Assembly (NCBI GenBank): GCA_945875335.1
Contig: CAMCKD010000001.1
Coordinates: 186,001-250,000, forward strand
From: an uncultured Clostridia bacterium
GTDB taxonomy: Bacteria > Bacillota > Clostridia > Oscillospirales > Oscillospiraceae
Reading direction: 5' to 3'
Length of the DNA: 64,000 nt
Positions 53,041 through 61,524 of the stretch are shown piece after piece. Made by a program: the position numbers and the translations under genes. The first letter of the stretch is position 1; every line of letters begins with the position of its first letter. The notes under the pieces were generated by a model that saw only the letters and a list, made by a program, of their open reading frames with translations, did no database searches and was not told the DNA's origin.

Positions 53041-54528
53041 CTACAGCTTCATGAGCCTCGTTGCCACGTTTTCACAAAATGCTTTGTCATGCTCCACAAA
53101 AAGGATGGTGGGCTGGAACTGCAGCAGCAACTGCTCGATTTGCATCCGGGAGATGACATCGATGTAGTTCATGGGCTCGTCCCAGATGTGCAGGTGCGCC
53201 GGTTCGCAGATGGATTTTGCCAGCAGCACCTTTTTCTTCTGCCCGGCGCTGAGGCTGGACATATCCTTTTCCATCTGCGCCCTTGGCACATCCAGCTTTG
53301 CCAGCATGGCGAGGAACAGGCTCTCGTCAATGCCGCTGTCCCGGGCAAAATCAGACAGACGGCCCCGGAGGCTGGAGGTATCCTGGCTGACATAGGAGAT
53401 TTTTAAGCCATTTCCCCGCCAGAGATCTCCCGTGTAGGGAATTTCCTGGCCGCAAATCAGCTTTAGGATGCTGCTCTTGCCGCAGCCGTTGGGTCCCTGC
53501 AGCGCGATCCGGTCTCCGCGCTGGATGGTAAAGCTGATATTCTCACAGACCACATTCTCACCGTAGTGAATCGACACATCTTTCAGCTCCACCAGACGAT
53601 TGGTATGAAAAGGAGTCTGAAAGATTTTCAATGTGTCGCTGCGCTCGATGTTTTTCAGCAGCTTGGATTTTTCCTCGATGGCCGCAGTCTGGCGCTGCTG
53701 GATGGCCTTGGAGCGGGCCATGGCTTTTGCAGCTTTCGCGCCCTGATAGGGTCTGTAATTTTTCGGTTTGTCCACTTTTAATGGGTCAACACCGAATTTT
53801 CGTCCCTCCGCCGCATCCGACCAGCGAGCCTTTTCCCGAGCTGTTTCCTCCAGGCGGGAGATTTCCTTTTTCAGCTTTTCATTCTCCGCCCGTTCAAAAT
53901 CGTCCTGCCGCTGCTTATTCTCCATCCAGGTGGAGAAATTGCCCTTGCAGATTTGAATATCCAACTTATTGATGGACAGGATGTGATCGACGCACCCATC
54001 CAGAAAGCTACGGTCATGGGATACCAGGATAAAGCCCTTTTTACCGCTGAGATATTGGCTCACCAGCTCCCGGCCCCGGATGTCCAGATGGTTCGTGGGC
54101 TCGTCGATGAGCAGGAAGTTGTTCTCTTTGGAAAACAGAACCGCCAGCTGAAGCTTCGTCTGTTCCCCATTGCTCAGGGTGCCATAGGGACGGTACAGCA
54201 CCTCGTCATCCAGCTGAAGCTTGTCCATCTCCCGCTGCACCCGCCAGAATTCATAGTCCGGGTGCATTGCCTCCACGGCGTCAATTGCCAGGATGCTCTT
54301 GTCCGCCACCGAATAGGGGAAGTAAGAAAACTGCACTGAGGCAGAAATACTCCCCTGATAGCCGTACTTTCCCAGCAGCAGATTCAGAAAGGTGGTCTTG
54401 CCCCGTCCGTTTCTGCCAGTGAAGCCCAAACGCCAGTTGGTATCCAGCTGAAAGCTGACGTTTTCAAAAATGTTTTCATAGCTGCCATCATAGGCAAAGG
54501 TCAAATTAGAAACTTGAATCAAAGACAT
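53041..54528 (-). CDS. ABC-F family protein, likely ribosome-protection antibiotic resistance (Lsa/CplR-like)
   Basis: 495 aa; ATG at 54528 after GGGAGGG. Two ATPase domains (GRNGRGKTTFLNL and GPNGCGKSSILKL; signatures LSNGEQTKLQLA and LSAGQKKKVLLA; EPTNHLD and EPMNYID) joined by a charged interdomain linker (RAENEKLKKEISRLEETAREKARW), no membrane helices. Layout and length fit the Lsa/CplR group that displaces lincosamides, pleuromutilins and streptogramin A from ribosomes. The leader with short ORFs and a terminator (54546-54762) supports drug-induced expression. Confidence 0.85.
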   Translation of the reverse strand: MSLIQVSNLTFAYDGSYENIFENVSFQLDTNWRLGFTGRNGRGKTTFLNLLLGKYGYQGSISASVQFSYFPYSVADKSILAIDAVEAMHPDYEFWRVQREMDKLQLDDEVLYRPYGTLSNGEQTKLQLAVLFSKENNFLLIDEPTNHLDIRGRELVSQYLSGKKGFILVSHDRSFLDGCVDHILSINKLDIQICKGNFSTWMENKQRQDDFERAENEKLKKEISRLEETAREKARWSDAAEGRKFGVDPLKVDKPKNYRPYQGAKAAKAMARSKAIQQRQTAAIEEKSKLLKNIERSDTLKIFQTPFHTNRLVELKDVSIHYGENVVCENISFTIQRGDRIALQGPNGCGKSSILKLICGQEIPYTGDLWRGNGLKISYVSQDTSSLRGRLSDFARDSGIDESLFLAMLAKLDVPRAQMEKDMSSLSAGQKKKVLLAKSICEPAHLHIWDEPMNYIDVISRMQIEQLLLQFQPTILFVEHDKAFCENVATRLMKL

Positions 54529-54647
54529 GGTGCCCTCCCGAAATCAAAAAATGGCCGCAGGAAAGCATCCCGCAGCCAACAAAGAGCCGCCACCCCCAAG
54601 GGCGCAGCAACACCATGCCAGTTGATTCGGTGCACACCTTCCTGCAT
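54519..54647 (-). CDS. Leader ORF overlapping the ABC-F start, 42 aa
   Basis: ATG at 54647 overlaps the stop of a 17-codon leader ORF (TGATG). It begins MQEGVHRINWHGVAAPLG and its TGA lies inside the ABC-F coding sequence (54519). It passes through the terminator hairpin, so translating it would open the stem. No ribosome site; coupling to the upstream ORF is inferred. Confidence 0.4.
   Translation of the reverse strand: MQEGVHRINWHGVAAPLGVAALCWLRDAFLRPFFDFGRAPCL
54546..54577 (-). terminator. Attenuator terminator in the ABC-F leader
   Basis: Minus strand GGCTGCGGG ... CCTGCGGCC followed by ATTTTTTGATT, 18 bases before the ABC-F start. A 9-pair stem with two G-U pairs. Upstream segment AGCCGCC could pair with GGCGGCT as an alternative fold. 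Confidence 0.75.
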
Positions 54648-54700
54648 CAGGGCACAAGAAACCGGCGGCTCGTTTCAGCCGCATTCTTGTATCGCCCCAT
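54647..54700 (-). CDS. Leader ORF, 17 aa
   Basis: Reads MGRYKNAAETSRRFLVP; ATG at 54700, stop overlapping the next leader ORF. No strong ribosome site. Possibly the sensing peptide of the attenuator. Confidence 0.4.
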   Translation of the reverse strand: MGRYKNAAETSRRFLVP

Positions 54701-54703
54701 CAA

Positions 54704-54724
54704 TCAGCAAGAAGTATTGCGCAT
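54704..54724 (-). CDS. Leader ORF, 6 aa
   Basis: MRNTSC, ATG at 54724, GGAG eight bases upstream, close to the promoter at 54757-54785. Typical position for a stalling peptide. Confidence 0.4.
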   Translation of the reverse strand: MRNTSC

Positions 54725-54756
54725 CCTCTCAACTCCAATCCATATCAGTTGCTTTG

Positions 54757-54785
54757 ATTATAGCAGAGAAAACCCTTTCTGGCAA
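54757..54785 (-). promoter_or_regulatory. ABC-F promoter
   Basis: Minus strand TTGCCA (54780-54785), 17 bases, TATAAT (54757-54762); gives a leader of about 220 nt. Confidence 0.75.
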
Positions 54786-54834
54786 GGGGGTTTGCAAAAA
54801 TAGTCAAAAGCCCCTGACTGCAGGTTTTTTTGAT

Positions 54835-55290
54835 TTACAGTGCTTTCCGATACACTCTGGAATCCCCGCCCTCAATGTCTTTGAGCATCGTATAGAATTC
54901 ATATCCGTACTTTTCATACAGACCGATATGATTTGTGGAAATGTAGACGGCCTTCTCCCCTCTTTGCGCTGCCAGGCCTTCCACATAGGCCAGAAGCTTT
55001 CCGGCATAATGGTGCCCCCGGAATTCCGGGAAGGTATAGACAAAGCCGATCCAGGGGGTTAAATCCGTGGGCTGAATGTCATCCAAAGGGGCTAAGGTGC
55101 AGAAGGACACCAGCTTTTGGGTGGCTTCCTCAATGAGCATGGGCACAATGGCCGTCTGTCCCACCATTTCCTGCAGCTTTCCATCCCGCAGGAGGGAATA
55201 AAGGAACTGCCCCGCGCCCCAGTCGCTTTTCTGGATTTCTTCCAGCCAGTGGGCCTGATTGTCCGAACTGAAAAAATCAATAATCTCCAT
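54835..55290 (-). CDS. GNAT family acetyltransferase
   Basis: 151 aa, start after AGAGGT. PEFRGHHYAGKLLAYVE is the acetyl-CoA loop; IGLYEKYGYEFY is the C-terminal GNAT element. Substrate unknown. Last gene of the 56280-54835 operon. Confidence 0.85.
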   Translation of the reverse strand: MEIIDFFSSDNQAHWLEEIQKSDWGAGQFLYSLLRDGKLQEMVGQTAIVPMLIEEATQKLVSFCTLAPLDDIQPTDLTPWIGFVYTFPEFRGHHYAGKLLAYVEGLAAQRGEKAVYISTNHIGLYEKYGYEFYTMLKDIEGGDSRVYRKAL

Positions 55291-55314
55291 ATCGTACCTC
55301 TTTTGTGAATCTCT

Positions 55315-55728
55315 TTATTGATTTGTGCATCCGTTTCGGTTGGGTCTTCTTTTGATTTTCATCAGCTCCAGAATATCCTCTCCCCGGGTATTGCCGTCAA
55401 TGGGAATCCAGAGCCATTTGCCGTCGTGGTAGGAGGGTGTTTGGTCATATAAACGGCGAAGGGAATCGGAAAATTGCTCCGCCCGAGCTTCCAATTTTTC
55501 CCGCTCTGCCTTTCCCAGCACAACGAGCAGGTTCACCACATTCTGCTTGAAATAGAAGGTGCATAAGGTTTTCCCGCCCCGGCGGTATTTATATTCGTAA
55601 ACCCAATCGCCAAAGCCTTTGTTCCAGGTTCTGTCTACATCGTAAAGGGCGTCGATCTGTTCTGCCAGCTTCCGCCAGCGTATTTCCCCTTCGGCAGTGA
55701 GCAGGGTTTGGGTTGCAGGTGCATCCAT
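55315..55728 (-). CDS. DUF3788 family protein
   Basis: 137 aa. DUF3788 pattern WRKLAEQIDALYDVDRTW, YKYRRGGKTLCTFYFKQNVVNLLVVLGKAEREK, and HDGKWLWIPI. Small soluble protein of unknown role, often next to acetyltransferases in gut Firmicutes. Starts three bases after the upstream GNAT stop. Confidence 0.85.
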   Translation of the reverse strand: MDAPATQTLLTAEGEIRWRKLAEQIDALYDVDRTWNKGFGDWVYEYKYRRGGKTLCTFYFKQNVVNLLVVLGKAEREKLEARAEQFSDSLRRLYDQTPSYHDGKWLWIPIDGNTRGEDILELMKIKRRPNRNGCTNQ

Positions 55729-55731
55729 GGC

Positions 55732-56280
55732 TCAATCTTCTAAAATCAATTCAAACAAATAGAAATCCGTCCAGCCCACGTTGTCTGCAAACCAGCGGGC
55801 TGTCCCCCGGTGTTGGAAGCCCAGGGACTCATACAGCCGGTGAGCCGGAATGTTGGAGGCCAGGGCATCCAGCCGGAGGGCCTGTTTCCCCATCTGCCGT
55901 GCCAAGTCAATGGCAAGGGTCATGCTCTGCCGTCCCACCCCCTGATGCTGGTATTTGGGGTTGACGCACAGCAAATGCACCACCGCCGCCTGATCATCCT
56001 CCAATTCCATCCCCCAGGTGGTATCGTGATAGTCGCTGCCCTGGCTGGGGGTCAGGGCAAAGGCACAGAGAATCTCTCCCTGTTCTTCACAGGTGAACAT
56101 GGCACCGGAGTGGATGTAATTGCGAATCATTTCATCCGTGGGATGCAGGCCGTAAATCCACCGGCCGAACCGCTCCATTTCCGGGGTATGGGCAATGGCA
56201 TCCCGATAGAACTGGGACACCCGGTCAAAATCCCCGGGGCCCATCGGGGCCAATTTCAAGTCATTGTGTTGGGGGTTCAT
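55732..56280 (-). CDS. GNAT family acetyltransferase
   Basis: 182 aa; ATG at 56280 with GGAG nine bases upstream chosen over 56289. VNPKYQHQGVGRQSMTLAIDLARQMG is the acetyl-CoA loop; RLYESLGFQHRG the C-terminal element. First gene of a three-gene operon (GNAT-DUF3788-GNAT). Confidence 0.85.
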   Translation of the reverse strand: MNPQHNDLKLAPMGPGDFDRVSQFYRDAIAHTPEMERFGRWIYGLHPTDEMIRNYIHSGAMFTCEEQGEILCAFALTPSQGSDYHDTTWGMELEDDQAAVVHLLCVNPKYQHQGVGRQSMTLAIDLARQMGKQALRLDALASNIPAHRLYESLGFQHRGTARWFADNVGWTDFYLFELILED

Positions 56281-56316
56281 GTCATGCATCTCCGTTCTAA
56301 AACATCGTTGTATAAC

Positions 56317-56345
56317 ATTATAACACAACGCTCTCTTCATTGCAA
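56317..56345 (-). promoter_or_regulatory. Promoter of the GNAT-DUF3788-GNAT operon
   Basis: Minus strand TTGCAA (56340-56345), 17 bases, TATAAT (56317-56322). Confidence 0.7.
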
Positions 56346-56347
56346 GC

Positions 56348-56415
56348 AAAAAACAGCCCTCGATGTTTCTTCTGAACACCGAGGGCTGTCATTCACTTTT
56401 ATTATCCAGCATCAT
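56348..56415 (-). ncRNA. Mini transcription unit 1: 8-aa ORF plus terminator
   Basis: Minus strand. ORF MMLDNKSE (56389-56415), with AAGAAAGAGAGGT upstream, runs into the terminator ACAGCCCTCG...CGAGGGCTGT plus T-run (56348-56389). Also GGAGTGAGTCC then ATGATCATGTAA at 56448-56459, a three-codon ORF. Similar in form to unit 2 at 61523. Could be a tiny peptide gene, a decayed holin-like toxin or a small RNA. Confidence 0.5.
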
Positions 56416-56485
56416 CGATTTGACCTCTCTTTCTTCGGTTTGGGAGCTTACATGATCATTGGACTCACTCCTTTTCTGTGCTTTT

Positions 56486-56514
56486 ATGATAACCCGAAAT
56501 TGCTTCTTTTGCAA
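56486..56514 (-). promoter_or_regulatory. Promoter of mini unit 1
   Basis: Minus strand TTGCAA (56509-56514), 17 bases, TATCAT (56486-56491). Confidence 0.5.
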
Positions 56515-56589
56515 GATGGAATATTCCACAGAAATGTTGCAATTCTTTCATGCAACAGGTAGAAATGAGAAGTTTCCGGCAGTTTTTGA

Positions 56590-56618
56590 TTGACTGTGCA
56601 TCGGCAATATGGTATGAT
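56590..56618 (+). promoter_or_regulatory. Promoter of the DUF1349 gene
   Basis: TTGACT (56590-56595), 17 bases, TATGAT (56613-56618). Confidence 0.65.
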
Positions 56619-56682
56619 GAATATGTTGAGCGGTCTATAGAAGGCCGTTTTTCTATATCCTGGAAAAAGAGAGGAAACCACC

Positions 56683-57291
56683 ATGTTTGCATTCAAGAGC
56701 CCGGAATGGACCCGGCTGCCCAAAAGCTGCAATATGGGCGAAGACACCATTGAGATCATCACCGCACCCCATACTGACCTTTGGCAGCGCACCTACTATC
56801 ATTTCCGCAATGACAACGCCCCGGTTTTGCAGGTGAAAACCCGGGAGAAATTCTTTTCCTTCGTGGTGAAAACCCAATTTGAAAGCAAGCATCGGTTTGA
56901 CCAGTGCGGCGTGGTATTGTATCTTGACAGCGACAACTGGCTGAAAGCCTCCATTGAATATGAAAACGAGGAATTCCAGCATCTGGGCAGCGTGGTCACC
57001 AACCACGGCTATTCCGACTGGGCCACCACCGCCATTCCGGCGGATATCAAATCCATGTGGTACCGCCTCAGCCGCCGGGAGGATGATTTCTGCATCGAAT
57101 GCTCCCAGGATGGGGTATCCTTTTCCCAGATGCGGGTGTGCCATCTGTGGGAGGCAAAGGACGAAATCCGCTTCGGCATCTACGCCTGCAGCCCGGAGGA
57201 TTCCTCCTTCAAGGCCACCTTTACTGATCTTGCCGTCACCGAATGCCAATGGCTGGCCCACAACGGGCAACAGCCGGACGAAAAATCTTAA
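56683..57291 (+). CDS. DUF1349 family protein
   Basis: 202 aa. DUF1349/regulation-of-enolase-like concanavalin fold: THTDLWQRTYYHFRNDNAPVL, FDQCGVVLYLDSDNWLKASIEYENEEFQHLG and FSQMRVCHLW. Start after AAAGAGAGG. The fold is shared by some sugar-binding modules; its role is unknown. Confidence 0.88.
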   Translation: MFAFKSPEWTRLPKSCNMGEDTIEIITAPHTDLWQRTYYHFRNDNAPVLQVKTREKFFSFVVKTQFESKHRFDQCGVVLYLDSDNWLKASIEYENEEFQHLGSVVTNHGYSDWATTAIPADIKSMWYRLSRREDDFCIECSQDGVSFSQMRVCHLWEAKDEIRFGIYACSPEDSSFKATFTDLAVTECQWLAHNGQQPDEKS

Positions 57292-57359
57292 CATTTTCTT
57301 TTCACTTTTCCAATGGATTTCTGCTATCATGTCCCCATCAAATAGCAGGAGGCACCTTC

Positions 57360-58265
57360 ATGGCCCATCGTTTTTCCAACCAGAATCCTCCCTCTCCCCG
57401 CTTTATTGACCCCTACCGGGATCGTCGGGGCACCGGCCCGAAAAAGCCCAGGCAGCCCCTGCCCCGGGAAACGCCGGATTTTTGGGATTTGGGGGACGGC
57501 CTTGCCATGGCCTGGCTGGGGCACAGCTCGGTTTTTCTCAGAATGAACGGCAAAAACATTCTGATTGATCCCATTTTCAACCGCTATTCTTCCCCGGTGC
57601 CCTTCATCGGCCCGAAACGCTTTCCGGGAGAGATCATCACCCCGGCCCAGCTGCCCAAAATCGACCTGGTGCTCATCACCCACAACCATTACGACCACCT
57701 GGACAGAAGCACCATTCTCTGTCTGGATGGTCAAGTGATGCGATACATCGCCCCCACCGGTGTGGGAAACAATCTGCGGCGGTTTGGCATTGCGGCCAGC
57801 AAAATCACGGAGCTAAAGTGGTATGAGGAAGCGAATGTGGACGGCTTGCAGGTCATCTGCACCCCCTCCCAGCACAATTCCTCCCGGAACTATCTGGACT
57901 GGAACAATACGCTATGGGGCTCCTATGTGTTGAAAGACGGCACCCACATGGTTTTCGACTCCGGGGATGGAGGCTTTGGCAATCATTTTTCGGAAATCCG
58001 GCAGCGCTACGGTGCCCCCGACCTGGCAATCATCGAGTGCGGACAGTACGGGGAGCGGTGGCATACGACCCATATGTTCCCGGAGGAATCCGTCCAGGCT
58101 TGCAAGCTGCTGGAAGCAAAATTGGCCGTTCCCGTCCACTGGGGTGCCTATGTGCTCTCCAACCATCCCTGGGACGACCCACCCCGCCGATTCCAGCAGC
58201 GGGCCCAGGAGCTGAACCAGCCCTTCCGCATCCCGGTGCTGAATCAGGTGATTCCAGTTCCCTGA
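57360..58265 (+). CDS. MBL-fold metallo-hydrolase (NAPE-PLD/UlaG-like)
   Basis: 301 aa; ATG at 57360 with AGGAGG upstream. HxHxDH motif THNHYDHLD (zinc ligands), N-terminal AWLGHSSVFLRMNGKNILIDPIF and C-terminal PVHWGAY (last His). This is the NAPE-PLD-like subgroup of metallo-beta-lactamases. Probably hydrolyses a phosphodiester or lactone; substrate unknown. Followed 84 bases later by a GNAT gene. Confidence 0.9.
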   Translation: MAHRFSNQNPPSPRFIDPYRDRRGTGPKKPRQPLPRETPDFWDLGDGLAMAWLGHSSVFLRMNGKNILIDPIFNRYSSPVPFIGPKRFPGEIITPAQLPKIDLVLITHNHYDHLDRSTILCLDGQVMRYIAPTGVGNNLRRFGIAASKITELKWYEEANVDGLQVICTPSQHNSSRNYLDWNNTLWGSYVLKDGTHMVFDSGDGGFGNHFSEIRQRYGAPDLAIIECGQYGERWHTTHMFPEESVQACKLLEAKLAVPVHWGAYVLSNHPWDDPPRRFQQRAQELNQPFRIPVLNQVIPVP

Positions 58266-58349
58266 TTGACCGCCACTGCAAGACGGCAATTTGTCAAAAC
58301 AAAGCTGGGAGATTTTTCATTCCTCCCGGGATGTATGAAAGGAGCCGCC

Positions 58350-58784
58350 ATGGTTCGGGAAGCATACGAAAATGAATTGCAGGAAATTCTCCAGCTGTAT
58401 CTCCACCTGCATGAAGACCACATCCCGGAGGACAGCCGGCATCTTCAAACCACCTGGGCGCAAATCCTCCGGGACCCCAATCACCATCTGATTGTCAAGG
58501 AGGTGGAGGGAAAAATCGTCTCCTCCTGCGTCTGCGTCATCATCCCCAACCTGACCCGGAATGTAAGGCCCTACGCTTTCATCGAGAATGTGGTGACGGA
58601 CAGCGCCTGCCGAGGAAAGGGGTATGCCACGGAATGCCTGAACCACGCAAAGCAAATCGCCCAAGCCCAGGGCTGCTACAAGCTGATGCTGCTCACCGGC
58701 TCCAAAAGTGAGAAAACCCTGAATTTCTACCGCAGCGCCGGGTACAACAGCGCCGACAAAACCGCCTTTATTCAATGGCTTTAA
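58350..58784 (+). CDS. GNAT family acetyltransferase
   Basis: 144 aa, ATG at 58350 with AAAGGAG upstream. ENVVTDSACRGKGYATECLNHA (acetyl-CoA loop) and FYRSAGYNS. Substrate unknown. Ends at a strong terminator. Confidence 0.87.
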   Translation: MVREAYENELQEILQLYLHLHEDHIPEDSRHLQTTWAQILRDPNHHLIVKEVEGKIVSSCVCVIIPNLTRNVRPYAFIENVVTDSACRGKGYATECLNHAKQIAQAQGCYKLMLLTGSKSEKTLNFYRSAGYNSADKTAFIQWL

Positions 58785-58788
58785 GGAA

Positions 58789-58830
58789 AAGCTGTCATTG
58801 CAGAAAACCCGCAATGACAGCTTCTTTGTT
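58789..58830. terminator. Bidirectional terminator
   Basis: AAGCTGTCATTGC and GCAATGACAGCTT arms, nine-base loop; between convergent genes. Confidence 0.85.
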
Positions 58831-59557
58831 AATGGGCGCAATAGAATTCAATCGCCTTTGCGGCAAATTCCGCGGTGCCTTCTTCCCCGGCGTTGTCGAT
58901 GTTGGCTTTGAAGCGTTCATCCGCCACATACATCTGACCCAGGCCGGAGAGGATGGGCTTGGTGCAGTTGTAATAATGCTCCGTGATGAACTGCTGCAAT
59001 TCCGCCACCACAGCCTGAGCCTCTTCACCATGGGGATTGCCGGATTTCAGCTGACCCAGTTTTGCGAAAAAGGCCATCAAATCGCTGCCGTCCTGCCGGA
59101 GCTGCTCGTCGCTCTTTCCGGCGGTTTTCTCCTGGGACTCCCTATAGGCATCGGTGCTGCCCCAGCGCTGCTTTGCTTCCTCTGCAAAGGCAAGCTGCTG
59201 TTTCTTATCAAATACTGAAAAGCTCATGATCTTTCCTCCGTTTTCTTGCATTTCACGGGCGGCGGACAGGAGCCGGTCGATGTGCTCCCGCTGCAATTCC
59301 AGAAGGTGGATTTGGTCATTCAGGGCTGCCTGCCGGTCAAAGCCGGGGGTGTCCAGAATCCGCCCAATCTCTTTCAGCGGGAATTGCAGCTCCCGGAACA
59401 GCAAAATGCTTTGAAGCCGTTCCAGAGCATCCTCGTCATAGAGCCGATAGCCTGCCTCCGTCACCCGGGTGGGCTTCAGCAGGCCAATGGCATCGTAATG
59501 GTGCAGCGTGCGCACACTGACACCGGACACCTGACTCACTTGTTTAACTGTTTTCAT
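58829..59557 (-). CDS. MerR-family regulator with TipAS drug-binding domain
   Basis: 242 aa, ATG at 59557. MerR N-terminus VKQVSQVSGVSVRTLHHYDAIGLLKPTR and YRLYDEDALERLQ; coiled-coil; then a TipAS domain from residue about 120 (EAKQRWGSTDAYRES, a fold that binds thiopeptide and other drugs). The promoter has the 19-base spacer and dyad typical for activation by MerR regulators, so it likely controls itself. No nearby drug pump except the ABC-F gene. Confidence 0.88.
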   Translation of the reverse strand: MKTVKQVSQVSGVSVRTLHHYDAIGLLKPTRVTEAGYRLYDEDALERLQSILLFRELQFPLKEIGRILDTPGFDRQAALNDQIHLLELQREHIDRLLSAAREMQENGGKIMSFSVFDKKQQLAFAEEAKQRWGSTDAYRESQEKTAGKSDEQLRQDGSDLMAFFAKLGQLKSGNPHGEEAQAVVAELQQFITEHYYNCTKPILSGLGQMYVADERFKANIDNAGEEGTAEFAAKAIEFYCAH

Positions 59558-59581
59558 GTTCATCCCCCCGTGATGCTTGTC

Positions 59582-59612
59582 ATTGTACACCATGACATAA
59601 GGTGAGAGTCAA
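59582..59612 (-). promoter_or_regulatory. MerR-type promoter with 19-base spacer
   Basis: Minus strand TTGACT (59607-59612), spacer of 19 bases containing CACC...GGTG inverted arms, TACAAT (59582-59587). Long spacer is the hallmark of MerR-family targets. Confidence 0.75.
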
Positions 59613-59713
59613 GTACTATTTTAAGAAAATCTTGAAATTTTCTCCCCAGATTGACAAAGGGAATCTCCCACGTTATGATAGTAAGAAGGAAGCCCGAAAG
59701 GAGCGGTATTCAA

Positions 59714-60469
59714 ATGGGAGTCCAAAATGCTGAAAACGAACAATTGGAAAGAGCCAGATCGATTTTCTCCGGCTGGAATGAGACCATGATCGCCTCTTGT
59801 TTGCAGGGCGTGATGGGGAAAGCCTTTGTCTGCGGCGATGCTGCTGCGGCATTTCTGGGGGATTGTTCCTTCTATGCCGGAACTCCCTCGGAGGAGCTGC
59901 TGCGTTTCAAACCGAACCCAGAGAGTCATTTTGTCATCATGGTGCCGGGGAGCCAGGACTGGGAGCCGTTGCTGGAAGAAATCTATGGGGAAAAGGCAGA
60001 AAAGGTAACCCGGTACGCCATCCGAAAGGATACGGTATTTGACCGGGCTCATTTAGAGAAGATCAAAGCCCAACTCCCGAAGGGCTATACCATGGAGCTG
60101 TTGGGAGAGGATACCTACAGCTACTGCCAGGAAAACGAATGGTGTCGGGACTGGGTATCCCAATTTGATTCCTATGAGGATTTCCACCGACGGGGGTTGG
60201 GCATGGTGGTGAAAAAGGACGGTGTGCCGGTCTGCGGGGCATCCTCCTACTCTGTCTACCAGGGCGGTATTGAGATACAAATTGACACCCGACAGGATTT
60301 TCGCCGCCGTGGCCTTGCTGCTGCCGCTGCCGCAGGTTTGATTCTGGAGTGCATGGATCGAAACCTGTATCCCAGCTGGGATGGGGCAAATCTCTGGTCG
60401 GTGGCCCTGGCAGAAAAACTAGGCTACACCTTCGACCATGAATATGATGCCTACTTTGTAAACTGGTGA
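59714..60469 (+). CDS. GNAT-type acetyltransferase, long form
   Basis: 251 aa, ATG at 59714 after AAAGGAG. The first 130 residues are unusual (GWNETMIASCLQGVMGKAFVCGD, HFVIMVPGSQDWEPLLEEIYG), the GNAT part sits at the end (IQIDTRQDFRRRGLAAAAAAGLILECMDRNLYPSWDGAN). This two-domain shape resembles a GNAT subfamily of unknown substrate in Firmicutes. It is divergent from the MerR gene. Confidence 0.82.
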   Translation: MGVQNAENEQLERARSIFSGWNETMIASCLQGVMGKAFVCGDAAAAFLGDCSFYAGTPSEELLRFKPNPESHFVIMVPGSQDWEPLLEEIYGEKAEKVTRYAIRKDTVFDRAHLEKIKAQLPKGYTMELLGEDTYSYCQENEWCRDWVSQFDSYEDFHRRGLGMVVKKDGVPVCGASSYSVYQGGIEIQIDTRQDFRRRGLAAAAAAGLILECMDRNLYPSWDGANLWSVALAEKLGYTFDHEYDAYFVNW

Positions 60470-60483
60470 AAGGATGGGATAAC

Positions 60484-61524
60484 ATGAAGCGAATTGCTGC
60501 ACTATTGGCCATCACTGCCCTTGTTGTCTGTCTTATTTCTCCTGCCCAGGCAGAAGAAACGGACTGGGAACGGGTGTATGCCCCGGTTCTGGCCAGCGCC
60601 GCCCAGCTGCTGTCCTGCGAAAACCCGGAGGAGCATGTATTGGCCTCAGGAGAAATGGGCATTCAGGAGATCCGCATGGGCACTGATGACGCTCCCCGGA
60701 AGGTGGGCTACGCCTTTCAGGATCTGAACAAGGACGGCACCTCGGAGCTGATCATCGCCCAAGTGGACAGCCAGGAATCAGAACAAAGCTATGGAAAACA
60801 GATTCTTTCTGTCTTCACCAGCATCCAGGGCCTCCCCCATCTGCTTGCAGAAGGCTGGGCCAGAAATCGATACTATCTGCTTTCCGATGGCACCCTGCTG
60901 AATCAGGGTTCCTCCGGCGCTGCCTACTCCTGCCTGGGGCTGTTTCAGCTTGACGAAACAGGGACATCGCTGAACTGCCTGGACTTTTACTTCACCTGGG
61001 AAGAGAACAACGAAATCGTGACCTATTACAATACCGACGGCACCTTTGAAGTTCCCCACGAAGAAAATCAGCGGATAGACCTGGATTTTCCCCGCATGAG
61101 TGAAATCCTGGAAGAAGATGCCCAGCCCATTTCCCTCACTCCCTTCGCCTTTTACCTGAAGGAGGAGCACCCTTCCCTGCTGGTGGCTCAGTGGAATCCC
61201 TATTCGGATGTTGAAAACTGCGTTATCGTGTCCGACGAGAAATACAGCACCCAGATCGTCCTGTGCGCCTATGAAGGCCAGGTGACGGAGGTACAGCTGC
61301 TTCGTCTAGAATTGGAAGAGGGGGACAACATCCGCTTTAAGCAGACGGTGCTGGAAACCGTTCCTTCCATCGAGCCTGGAAATCCTCTGATCGTACAGCT
61401 TGCTTTCGGCTGCACCATTCCCAATTTTGGTGTCCGATATACCGATGACAGCGGCGTGACCAGAGCCTTCTCTATCATGCAAAGCGGCATGGACGGTTCC
61501 CTGCTGATGACGGAAATCGAATAA
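60484..61524 (+). CDS. Secreted hypothetical protein
   Basis: 346 aa; ATG at 60484 after AAGGAT. Signal peptide MKRIAALLAITALVVCLISPAQAEE with no lipobox. The rest is acidic and beta-rich (GYAFQDLNKDGTSELIIAQVDS looks like a short calcium-binding VCBS-like element). No domain recognised; exported. Follows the GNAT gene by 14 bases, so may share its transcript. Confidence 0.7.
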   Translation: MKRIAALLAITALVVCLISPAQAEETDWERVYAPVLASAAQLLSCENPEEHVLASGEMGIQEIRMGTDDAPRKVGYAFQDLNKDGTSELIIAQVDSQESEQSYGKQILSVFTSIQGLPHLLAEGWARNRYYLLSDGTLLNQGSSGAAYSCLGLFQLDETGTSLNCLDFYFTWEENNEIVTYYNTDGTFEVPHEENQRIDLDFPRMSEILEEDAQPISLTPFAFYLKEEHPSLLVAQWNPYSDVENCVIVSDEKYSTQIVLCAYEGQVTEVQLLRLELEEGDNIRFKQTVLETVPSIEPGNPLIVQLAFGCTIPNFGVRYTDDSGVTRAFSIMQSGMDGSLLMTEIE

